This document shows positions 1 through 5,073 of a stretch of 6,721 nt of DNA, one piece after another. The stretch comes from Gelria sp. (GTDB taxonomy: Bacteria; Bacillota; Syntrophomonadia; Syntrophomonadales; Syntrophomonadaceae). Within the stretch, counting starts at the first letter, position 1, and the number at the start of each line of letters is the position of its first letter. The stretch is from assembly GCA_012839665.1 (NCBI GenBank), contig DUMX01000300.1, positions 1 to 6,721 on the forward strand. Reading direction: 5' to 3'. The notes beneath the pieces are model-generated. The model saw nothing but the letters and a program-made list of their open reading frames with translations, did no database searches and was not told the origin of the DNA. A program made the translations under genes and the position numbers.

Positions 1-84
1 AATACAAAAGAGAGAAAAAATTTTCTATGGAGAAACGTGCTGCTCTGTTTTTTAGCCGTTGTAATTCTTATAACGGCTGGAGTT
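1..84. repeat. Left arm of perfect 84-bp inverted repeat
   Basis: Every base of 1-84 is the reverse complement of 130-213 (paired positions sum to 214), with no mismatch. The arms are separated by a 45-nt spacer at 85-129. Pairing stops at 85/129 on the inside. On the outside it reaches the window edge, so the true arm could be longer. The arm is exactly 28 codons (N2 to V29) of a membrane-anchored protein read on the plus strand. Perfect conservation, including third codon positions, shows that the duplication is very recent or artefactual. Confidence 0.98.
54..78. repeat. 25-nt near-palindrome inside the left arm
   Basis: AGCCGTT at 54-60 pairs with AACGGCT at 72-78. The pairing continues inward through one G-T wobble and three A-T pairs, leaving a 3-nt loop. 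An identical copy lies in the right arm at 136-160. It falls within the codons for the transmembrane segment. Its T-run lies before the stem, not after it, so it is not a terminator in the gene's direction. It is a possible snap-back seed for the larger inverted duplication. Confidence 0.8.
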
Positions 85-90
85 GGGTTT

Positions 91-216
91 TTATTCCGAA
101 GTGAAATTAAAACAGTAAACAATATTAAAAACTCCAGCCGTTATAAGAATTACAACGGCTAAAAAACAGAGCAGCACGTTTCTCCATAGAAAATTTTTTC
201 TCTCTTTTGTATTCAT
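91..216 (-). CDS. 5' end of an unidentified membrane-anchored protein, disrupted by the inverted repeat
   Basis: On the minus strand an ATG at 216-214 is preceded by AAGGAG (228-223) at a 6-nt spacing and, further up, by a good sigma-A-type promoter, so this is a genuine gene start divergent from the amidase. It encodes a short basic N-terminus (MNTKERKNFLWRN), then a hydrophobic segment of about 18 residues (VLLCFLAVVILITAGV). Past V29 the frame enters the spacer and reads an implausible tail of 12 residues to a TAA at 93-91, giving only 41 residues. The plus-strand reading of the spacer (GFLFRSEIKTVNNIK) is a much better continuation of the same protein. The normal product is therefore probably a longer signal-anchored protein whose body lies outside the window. 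N-termini of this style occur in chemotaxis receptors and sensor kinases, but too little remains to name it. Confidence 0.6.
   Translation of the reverse strand: MNTKERKNFLWRNVLLCFLAVVILITAGVFNIVYCFNFTSE
130..213. repeat. Right arm of perfect 84-bp inverted repeat
   Basis: This is the reverse complement of 1-84. It encodes the same 28 codons on the minus strand, and just outside it, at 214-216, lies the matching ATG start codon with a Shine-Dalgarno further upstream. This arm is therefore the copy sitting in its natural promoter context, while the left arm lacks any visible start. Confidence 0.98.
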
Positions 217-253
217 TTTCAGCTCCTTATCGATTATTATTAATAGATAACTT

Positions 254-282
254 ATTTTAGGTCATATAACAATATAATGCAA
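254..282 (-). promoter_or_regulatory. Sigma-A-type promoter for the divergent membrane-protein gene
   Basis: On the minus strand, TTGCAT (282-277) and TAAAAT (259-254) are separated by exactly 17 nt. Each hexamer is close to the TTGACA/TATAAT consensus. The expected start of transcription is roughly 30 nt upstream of the ATG at 216, leaving room for the AAGGAG ribosome binding site. Both hexamers overlap the left halves of two 9-bp inverted repeats, so a regulator binding those repeats would occlude this promoter. Confidence 0.6.
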
Positions 283-341
283 TAAATTTAACTATTTACA
301 AAAGAAAAAATTACCTTTATTGCAAGCAAAAAACCTAAAAT
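254..341. repeat. Two nested 9-bp inverted repeats in the divergent promoter region
   Basis: The outer pair is ATTTTAGGT (254-262) with ACCTAAAAT (333-341). The inner pair is TGCAATAAA (278-286) with TTTATTGCA (316-324). Both are perfect, and their centres are only about 3.5 bp apart. The left halves coincide with the -10 and -35 boxes of the minus-strand promoter. The halves are too far apart for a simple terminator hairpin, and no T-tract follows. They could be operator half-sites shared by the two divergent genes, or chance in an AT-rich spacer. Confidence 0.5.
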
Positions 342-351
342 GGTGTATTAT
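320..351 (+). promoter_or_regulatory. Candidate promoter of the amidase gene
   Basis: TATTAT at 346-351, directly preceded by TG, is a plausible -10 box, placing the transcript start near 358, about 30 nt before the amidase start codon. The best -35 match, TTGCAA at 320-325, is 20 nt away, which is longer than the usual 16-18. The promoter may therefore be weak, activator-dependent, or read by an alternative sigma factor. Confidence 0.3.
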
Positions 352-389
352 AGACAAAAGAGAATAATTGATGGAGGGTTTATTAAATA

Positions 390-3029
390 ATGTCGAGGGT
401 TACATTTATTATAAATAAATTAAGAACGCCTGAATTACCGCAAACACTGCTGTTGGTTATTCTACTGAACTTGTTTTTCTTCTCATTTTTGCTCAGTGCT
501 GATGCTGCCAGTGGTGTTATAAACAAGAATTACGTACATATTCGCTCTGGTCCCGATATCTCTTATACAATTTTGGGCATGCTTAATCAAGGTAATCAGG
601 TGGAAATCCTGGGTAGCGAAAACGACTGGTATCAGGTAAGAATAGGGCAGTTAGATGGTTGGGTACGTAACGACTTTATTAATCTGCAAAAAGAATATCA
701 GGTCCAGGTTACAGCCAATGGAGTAAATCTGCGCTCTGGCCCCGGAACTAATTACGAACCCGTGGGTTCGGCAAATAAGGGGGATATCCTCGCTTTACTG
801 GATATAGAAGGTGACTGGTATCAGGTTAAAACTCCAGCCGGTTTACAGGCATACATAAAGTCCTCATTTACTGAAAAAACTGAAAAGGTTGTTTCTACAC
901 CTGAACCCAGCCAACCAATTCCACCGGTCTCAACATCTATTAATCAGGTGGAAGTTATTGCAGGTACTGTCTACCTGCGCAGCGGTCCAGATAGTAAGAC
1001 TACCCCGATGGGAACCGTGAATAAGGGCGATGTTCTTTCCGTGGTAGGTGAGGAAGGGGATTGGTATAAAATAAAGCAAGCTGATGGTAGCACGGCTTAT
1101 ATAGCTGGATGGCTGGTACAATCTACTAATACTGCTGTTCCCGTTCTGGCAACACCTGGTAGCAATCCTGCCGGTACACCGCTCGTAACCCTGGACGGTC
1201 GTCAGTTAACCTTTGAAGTACCTCCCATTATTGAAAACGGTCGTACCCTGGTACCGCTTAGAGCCATATTCGAAGCCATGGGAGCTACTGTAAACTGGGA
1301 TAACAATACCCGCACTGTCACTTCGGTCAAGGGGACTACTACAGTAGTTTTACCTATTGGCTCTACTCGTCCAACGGTAAATGGGCAGGTGTGGCCTTTG
1401 GAGGTAGCGGCTAAAATCAAAAATGACCGCACCCTGGCTCCTCTGCGTTTTGTGGGAGAAGCCTTTGGTGGTAAAGTCGACTGGGATGACAGCACTCGCA
1501 TTATAACTATTACCAGCTCTACCAGTAATGACAATTACACCAGTAGCCTGGTAATACGAGATAACTATACTAACTTGTACGGTGGACCTGCCACTACTTA
1601 CAATGCCGTGGACAGTGCCAGTCGAGGCGAACAACTGGCTATCTTAGCGCAAAGAGACGGCTGGTACCAGGTCAACCGCGGTGGGCGTACCGCCTGGGTA
1701 CCCGGCTGGGCAGTTGATGTAGATGGGGAAGGAAACGAACCTCTACCCGCAGAGAACCCAACCGTAGAACCAAAACCAGAACCTCCACCCAAACCAGAGA
1801 AACCTGGTCCAGGAGTAATATGGTTATCTCTTAATACAGGTGAAAACGGTTTAGAAATAGCTATGGAATCTGGTGCCAGGCTGGATGTTGATATAAAGGA
1901 AAGCAGCAATACAGTAATCTATGAATTTAAAAATCGTCAGATTGAAGGGCTTAATCTGGTTAAGCAATCTCTGAGCAACGGTGAAATCAAAGCTAAAGCC
2001 AGGAATGTAGGCGACAATACAACAGTGGAAATAAAATTCCCCCATAACACCCGGTATGAGACCGTTAGCCAGGAAGGGGGCAAACGGGAAGTTTTCATCG
2101 TTTCCAACACTATTTGCAGTGTACAGCGTAAAAGCATTGGCAGCGGTGGCGAGCGCCTGGTAATAAAAACTCTTACCCCGGCTCAATATACCAGGAGTAA
2201 AAGCGGAGATAGCATTGAAGTTAGGCTGGAAGGAGTTCAGAAAGGCAGAGCTCAGGATGAGTATGAATTTGATGATAGTACTCTTATTAAAAATATGACA
2301 TTCAAGGAAATAACCGGAAAGGCGGATGGTGTCACTACTATAATTCGGGTTAACACCACCGGTGACCTGGGTAAATATACGGTCGGCAAGAGTACAGATG
2401 GTAGCGACATTAACATACTACTGGTAGACCGGGGGCAAATTAAAGCTCGGCGTGAAAATCTGGTAGTCCTGGATCCGGGCCATGGTGGCAAGGACACCGG
2501 AGCTCGCGGAGCCAATATTAACGAAAAGGATGTAAATCTGAAAATAGCACTAAAAGCTGGTGAACTGCTTAAGAAGAAAGGTATCGAGGTGGAATATACC
2601 CGTACTACTGATATATATCTGGAATTAACGAAAGGGCGAGATGAAATCAGTGAGATTGCTAACCGGCTGAATCCCGGGCTGTTTGTTTCTATACATGCTA
2701 ACAGTGCTTTAAATAACCCTGTTGCCCAGGGTACTGAGACCTACTATTATGCGCCTGTGGATAATGACCTGCTCTTCCTGCAGTTGGATGAGCGCAAATC
2801 CCTGGCCGAAAACCTGCAACGCCAACTAATAGCCAAACTTAAACGCCCTGACCGGGGAGTGAAAACTGCCAACTACGCTGTTTTAAGAAATACCACTATG
2901 CCTTCAGCTCTGGTGGAAGTAGCTTTCATCAGCAATCCTGAAGAAGAAATGCTTTTGCAGCAGGAGTATTTCTTGGATTTGGCCGCTCAGGCCATAGCCG
3001 ATGGGATAGCAGTGTATATGGGGAAATAG
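390..3029 (+). CDS. Secreted N-acetylmuramoyl-L-alanine amidase (Amidase_3) with SH3b, copper-amine-oxidase-like and AMIN-like domains
   Basis: This is a secreted zinc hydrolase that cuts the bond between N-acetylmuramic acid and L-alanine of peptidoglycan stem peptides. Residues 1-40 are a signal peptide with a long hydrophobic core and an ADA-A type cleavage site. SH3b-type wall-binding repeats follow at about 42-98, 104-162 and 186-245, each with an LRSGP or IRSGP motif and a DWY motif. A copper-amine-oxidase N-terminal-like region (about 265-376) has two LxPLR...W-D blocks. A fourth SH3b (about 385-443) and a proline-rich linker (about 452-475) lead to two AMIN-like beta domains (about 476-572 and 574-682). 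The catalytic domain spans 690-879, with zinc ligands H698 (DPGHGG), E712 (NEKD) and H769 (SIHAN) and catalytic E843 (LVEVAFISN); all are present. The start is supported by GGAGGG at 373-378, 11 nt upstream. At 879 residues it is long for the family because of the stacked binding modules. The catalytic assignment is firm; the AMIN boundaries are inferred. Confidence 0.95.
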   Translation: MSRVTFIINKLRTPELPQTLLLVILLNLFFFSFLLSADAASGVINKNYVHIRSGPDISYTILGMLNQGNQVEILGSENDWYQVRIGQLDGWVRNDFINLQKEYQVQVTANGVNLRSGPGTNYEPVGSANKGDILALLDIEGDWYQVKTPAGLQAYIKSSFTEKTEKVVSTPEPSQPIPPVSTSINQVEVIAGTVYLRSGPDSKTTPMGTVNKGDVLSVVGEEGDWYKIKQADGSTAYIAGWLVQSTNTAVPVLATPGSNPAGTPLVTLDGRQLTFEVPPIIENGRTLVPLRAIFEAMGATVNWDNNTRTVTSVKGTTTVVLPIGSTRPTVNGQVWPLEVAAKIKNDRTLAPLRFVGEAFGGKVDWDDSTRIITITSSTSNDNYTSSLVIRDNYTNLYGGPATTYNAVDSASRGEQLAILAQRDGWYQVNRGGRTAWVPGWAVDVDGEGNEPLPAENPTVEPKPEPPPKPEKPGPGVIWLSLNTGENGLEIAMESGARLDVDIKESSNTVIYEFKNRQIEGLNLVKQSLSNGEIKAKARNVGDNTTVEIKFPHNTRYETVSQEGGKREVFIVSNTICSVQRKSIGSGGERLVIKTLTPAQYTRSKSGDSIEVRLEGVQKGRAQDEYEFDDSTLIKNMTFKEITGKADGVTTIIRVNTTGDLGKYTVGKSTDGSDINILLVDRGQIKARRENLVVLDPGHGGKDTGARGANINEKDVNLKIALKAGELLKKKGIEVEYTRTTDIYLELTKGRDEISEIANRLNPGLFVSIHANSALNNPVAQGTETYYYAPVDNDLLFLQLDERKSLAENLQRQLIAKLKRPDRGVKTANYAVLRNTTMPSALVEVAFISNPEEEMLLQQEYFLDLAAQAIADGIAVYMGK

Positions 3030-3091
3030 GAAATTGCGGAAAAAGTACAGTGGATTTCTTTTGTTTCCCGCAGGTTAAATTTGGACGAGGC

Positions 3092-3098
3092 AGGTGAT
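3092..3098 (+). promoter_or_regulatory. Ribosome binding site deciding the start of the 51-residue ORF
   Basis: AGGTGAT matches the 16S anti-Shine-Dalgarno over seven bases and lies 7 nt before the ATG at 3106. It contains an in-frame GTG (3094-3096) that could be mistaken for the start. That GTG has no well-placed site of its own, so the ATG is preferred. Confidence 0.75.
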
Positions 3099-3105
3099 AG
3101 AAAAA

Positions 3106-3261
3106 ATGTTTGGCCCCTGGGAATTAATTTTAATATTGGTCTATATTGCTATTATTGCTGTTCCTATAATATTTATAATATGGCTGATTAGAACAATGGG
3201 TCGGATTGAAAAAAGCTTGGGCAGAATAGAATCCAAACTGGAACAGCTGCAGCAAAGGTAA
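3106..3261 (+). CDS. Small single-pass membrane protein with a C-terminal coiled-coil tail (51 aa)
   Basis: I do not recognise a named family. The ORF reads MFGPWELILILVYIAI and so on, to a TAA at 3259-3261. Residues about 7-28 form one strongly hydrophobic helix with a central proline. The charged tail at 29-51 (RTMGRIEKSLGRIESKLEQLQQR) has leucine/isoleucine spacing of a short amphipathic coiled coil. A near-perfect ribosome binding site, a clean ATG and a composition typical of real membrane proteins support it as a gene despite its size. It sits 76 nt after the amidase and 59 nt before rodA, in the same direction, so it may share the amidase transcript. A role as a small partner or scaffold in the envelope is possible, but this rests only on context. 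An in-frame GTG four codons earlier is a less likely start. Confidence 0.75.
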   Translation: MFGPWELILILVYIAIIAVPIIFIIWLIRTMGRIEKSLGRIESKLEQLQQR

Positions 3262-3269
3262 TTGTAAGC

Positions 3270-3299
3270 TGGACACTTTATTTTCGTAAGCTTTATAAT
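3270..3299 (+). promoter_or_regulatory. Sigma-A-type promoter upstream of rodA
   Basis: TATAAT at 3294-3299 is a perfect -10 box, and TGGACA at 3270-3275, 18 nt upstream, matches the -35 consensus at five of six positions. The expected start of transcription is near 3306, right at the ribosome binding site, so the leader would be only about 15 nt. This suggests that rodA and the downstream DUF1232 gene can be transcribed independently of the amidase. Confidence 0.65.
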
Positions 3300-3305
3300 G
3301 GGACA

Positions 3306-3323
3306 GGGAGGTATAGAGTTTTG
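3306..3323 (+). promoter_or_regulatory. Ribosome binding site and TTG start codon of rodA
   Basis: GGGAGG at 3306-3311 is followed after 9 nt by TTG at 3321-3323, the favoured start. The next in-frame ATG (3345-3347) lies 33 nt from this site and has no comparable one of its own. The residues between the two (LEIKRLKF) supply the basic cytoplasmic N-terminus usual before the first membrane helix of SEDS proteins. Confidence 0.75.
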
Positions 3324-4457
3324 GAAATAAAGCGTCTCAAGTTTATGGATAAAACCTTTGTCATAACCCTCTTAATTATCCTGATTTTTGGGCTGGTAGT
3401 TCTGACCAGTGCCAGTAATAGCATTTCCAGCGATCCCTACTTTTACTTAAAAAAACAGATTTTTTCTATAGCATTGGGCATTATAGCTATTATCATTATC
3501 CTGCGTTATGAATATGTAGAACTGAGGAGATATAGCTGGTTTCTATATGGATTTTCAGTTTTTTTATTAATATTGGTATTGGTATTTGGTCAAGAAGTGC
3601 GGGGAACTACCGGTTGGATTAGTATTGGTTCCCTACCTGCGGTACAGCCGGCGGAGTTTACTAAAATTTTATTAATACTAGCTTTTGCTGATTTTCTAAA
3701 CAATCGTAAAGGGGAATTGGATACTCTGGCGCAAATGCTTCCCTGTTTTGCTTATATAGGCCTACCTTTTTTATTAATATTAATGCAGCCTGACCTGGGC
3801 ACCGGACTAGTATACATAGCCATAACCCTGGTTATGATGTATGTTGCCGGAGCCAATCCCAAAATTCTCCTGACCCTACTTTTTTCGGGTGTACTGCTGG
3901 CAGTATTACTGTTTATTGCTCATGTCAAATTTGGTTTGCCTCTTCCCCTGGAGGATTACCAGATAAAGCGTCTGATAGCATTTGTGGATCCCTATAATGA
4001 TGGGCAGGGGGGACGAGGGTTCGGATGGAACACTATCCAGTCGCTGGTAGCTATTGGTTCTGGTGGGCTTACCGGTAAGGGCTTGTTTAAAGGTACTCAG
4101 GTTCAATTGAACTTTTTACCTGAGCATCATACTGACTTTATATATGCGGTTATTGGTGAAGAACTGGGATTTATAGGTGCAGCTGGCGTTATTGTACTAT
4201 ATGGTGTTTTGATATTCAGGGCTATTAATATTAGCTATAATGCCAAGGAGCTTTATGGTACTTTGGTGGTATTGGGTATTACTGCTATGTGGCTATTTCA
4301 TATTTTTGAGAGTATCGGTATGTCAATTGGATTAATGCCGGTTACTGGAATACCGCTGCCATTTCTAAGCTATGGGGGTAGCTCTATGCTAACTAATTTA
4401 ATAGCAGTAGGCATAATTTTAAGCATAAATATCCGGGGCCGGAAAATAGTTTTTTAG
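3321..4457 (+). CDS. rodA: RodA/FtsW-type SEDS peptidoglycan glycosyltransferase
   Basis: SEDS proteins polymerise lipid II into glycan strands at the cytoplasmic membrane, usually paired with a class B penicillin-binding protein. The 378-residue length and roughly ten hydrophobic helices fit the family. Recognisable motifs are GTTGWISIGSLPAVQPAEFTK (about 95-115; W99 and E112 stand at conserved positions), QPDLGTG (156-162), IQSLVAIGSGGLTGKGLFKG (239-258), PEHHTDFIYAVIGEELGF (267-284; D272 corresponds to the aspartate essential in RodA) and TGIPLPFLSYGGSS (342-355). It starts at TTG with a strong ribosome binding site and its own promoter. RodA is preferred over FtsW because of the HTDFIYAVIGEELG and TGIPLPFLSYGGSS versions of the motifs and because no ftsW-type division cluster surrounds it; a sporulation-type SEDS paralogue is also possible. 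A DUF1232 gene follows 34 nt downstream, and a cell-wall amidase lies upstream. Confidence 0.9.
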   Translation: MEIKRLKFMDKTFVITLLIILIFGLVVLTSASNSISSDPYFYLKKQIFSIALGIIAIIIILRYEYVELRRYSWFLYGFSVFLLILVLVFGQEVRGTTGWISIGSLPAVQPAEFTKILLILAFADFLNNRKGELDTLAQMLPCFAYIGLPFLLILMQPDLGTGLVYIAITLVMMYVAGANPKILLTLLFSGVLLAVLLFIAHVKFGLPLPLEDYQIKRLIAFVDPYNDGQGGRGFGWNTIQSLVAIGSGGLTGKGLFKGTQVQLNFLPEHHTDFIYAVIGEELGFIGAAGVIVLYGVLIFRAINISYNAKELYGTLVVLGITAMWLFHIFESIGMSIGLMPVTGIPLPFLSYGGSSMLTNLIAVGIILSINIRGRKIVF

Positions 4458-4491
4458 TTATTGAGTCATACTACCTAAGAGGGGGTGTAGT

Positions 4492-4920
4492 ATGGGTCAA
4501 GACGTAAATCAAAGTGCTGCTGTGACTACATTAAAAGAAAGTCTTTTGTTTATACCCAACTTCTTAAAACTTATTTATCGGTTGGTCCAGGATGTAAATG
4601 TTAGCAAGACTGACCGGGTTCTTTTACTAGGGACTATAGCCTATGTGTTATCTCCCTGGGATTTTCTCCCCGATATGATACCTTTCCTGGGGCAATTAGA
4701 CGATATTTTACTAATATCCCTGGTGTTAAAAAGAATGATGGATAGCGTCAGCCAGGAAACTCTGCTATCATACTGGGATGGGAATAAAGATTTATTGGCG
4801 CTGATGGAGGATATAATCAACCTGGCGGTAAAATTTATTCCCGAGGGGGTTTACCATAAGCTGATTAAAAAATCTCAATCTCAGGGTTATACTGATGTGG
4901 AATACGAAGTGAAGAGTTAA
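4492..4920 (+). CDS. DUF1232 (YkvA-like) small membrane-associated protein
   Basis: The 142-residue product carries the DUF1232 signature in residues 51-71: Y-V-LSPWDFLPDMIPFLGQLDD, with the paired aspartates and the SPxDxxPD core that define the family. The region around 43-80 is hydrophobic and could be one or two membrane-associated helices. The N-terminal 40 residues and the C-terminal 50 are helical and soluble-looking. The function of the family is not established. GAGGGGG at 4479-4485, 6 nt before the ATG, gives a confident start. It follows rodA by 34 nt with no terminator between, so the two are probably co-transcribed. The bidirectional terminator at 5024-5062 ends the unit. A functional link with RodA is context only. 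Confidence 0.85.
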   Translation: MGQDVNQSAAVTTLKESLLFIPNFLKLIYRLVQDVNVSKTDRVLLLGTIAYVLSPWDFLPDMIPFLGQLDDILLISLVLKRMMDSVSQETLLSYWDGNKDLLALMEDIINLAVKFIPEGVYHKLIKKSQSQGYTDVEYEVKS

Positions 4921-4967
4921 GTTTTTGTATTTGACGCGGCAACCTTAATTGCATTAACAGGAGCATC

Positions 4968-4985
4968 AGTGGTACCCGAAGGGTG
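4968..4985 (+). other. T-box-like or antiterminator-like segment before the terminator
   Basis: AGTGGTACC (4968-4976) resembles the conserved antiterminator core of T-box leaders. The adjoining CCGAAGGGT (4976-4984) could pair with the terminator's 5' arm at 5026-5034 (8 of 9 pairs), competing with termination. However, there is no room for a T-box stem I after the stop codon at 4920, and no plus-strand gene lies downstream to be regulated. It is most likely a chance resemblance or a relic. Confidence 0.15.
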
Positions 4986-5023
4986 AATTCAGGGGACTTT
5001 AAAAGGAATACGTGGATAATAAT

Positions 5024-5062
5024 AAACCCTCCGGTAAATCTGGTAATTTCCGGAGGGTTTTT
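5024..5062. terminator. Bidirectional rho-independent terminator between convergent operons
   Basis: AAACCCTCCGG (5024-5034) and CCGGAGGGTTT (5050-5060) form a perfect 11-bp, GC-rich stem with a 15-nt loop. On the plus strand the T-run extends to 5062. On the minus strand the stem is followed by TTTATTATTAT. It therefore ends both the rodA-DUF1232 unit from the left and the iorB-paaK unit from the right, whose last stop codon is at 5076-5074. Confidence 0.92.
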
Positions 5063-5073
5063 CGGTTTTAATT

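Larger units (their letters stand above)
1..162 (+). pseudogene. Inverted partial copy of the same membrane-protein gene
   Basis: Frame 1 is open from the window edge to a TAA at 160-162. It begins at codon 2 (AAT) of the gene whose start is at 216 on the other strand, so no start codon is visible. Residues 1-28 are identical to residues 2-29 of the minus-strand copy. Residues 29-43 (GFLFRSEIKTVNNIK) come from the spacer and look like the juxtamembrane continuation of a signal-anchored protein. After about position 130 the sequence turns back into its own reverse complement, so the last ten residues before the stop (NSSRYKNYNG) are antisense noise. I read it as a fragment created by a fold-back event, not as a functional gene. 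Confidence 0.6.

Noticed and set aside
27..104. Plus-strand 25-codon ORF starting at ATG 27
   Set aside because: It lies in a different frame from the well-supported protein frame of the same arm, and no ribosome binding site precedes it.
1..213. CRISPR, transposon end or hairpin telomere as explanations of the inverted repeat
   Set aside because: The arms are protein-coding for the same N-terminus, with no transposase, no target duplication and no spacer series. A fold-back duplication explains them better.
826..840. AAAACTCCAGCCG shared between the amidase gene (828-840) and the inverted-repeat junction (128-140)
   Set aside because: Only 13 bp match and the flanks differ. It suggests a possible template-switch site, but chance is as likely.
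1202..2515. Several minus-strand ORFs of 66-111 codons within the amidase
   Set aside because: They all lie antisense to a gene with intact domains, and none shows a ribosome binding site or a recognisable motif.
3035..3072. Imperfect hairpin after the amidase (TGCGG at 3035-3039 with CCGCA at 3068-3072) as a terminator
   Set aside because: The stem is interrupted, the loop is long and no T-run follows, so transcription probably continues into the small membrane-protein gene.
4469..4492. ACTAC/GTAGT mini-hairpin around the DUF1232 ribosome binding site
   Set aside because: Five base pairs around a purine-rich loop are too weak to suggest regulation.
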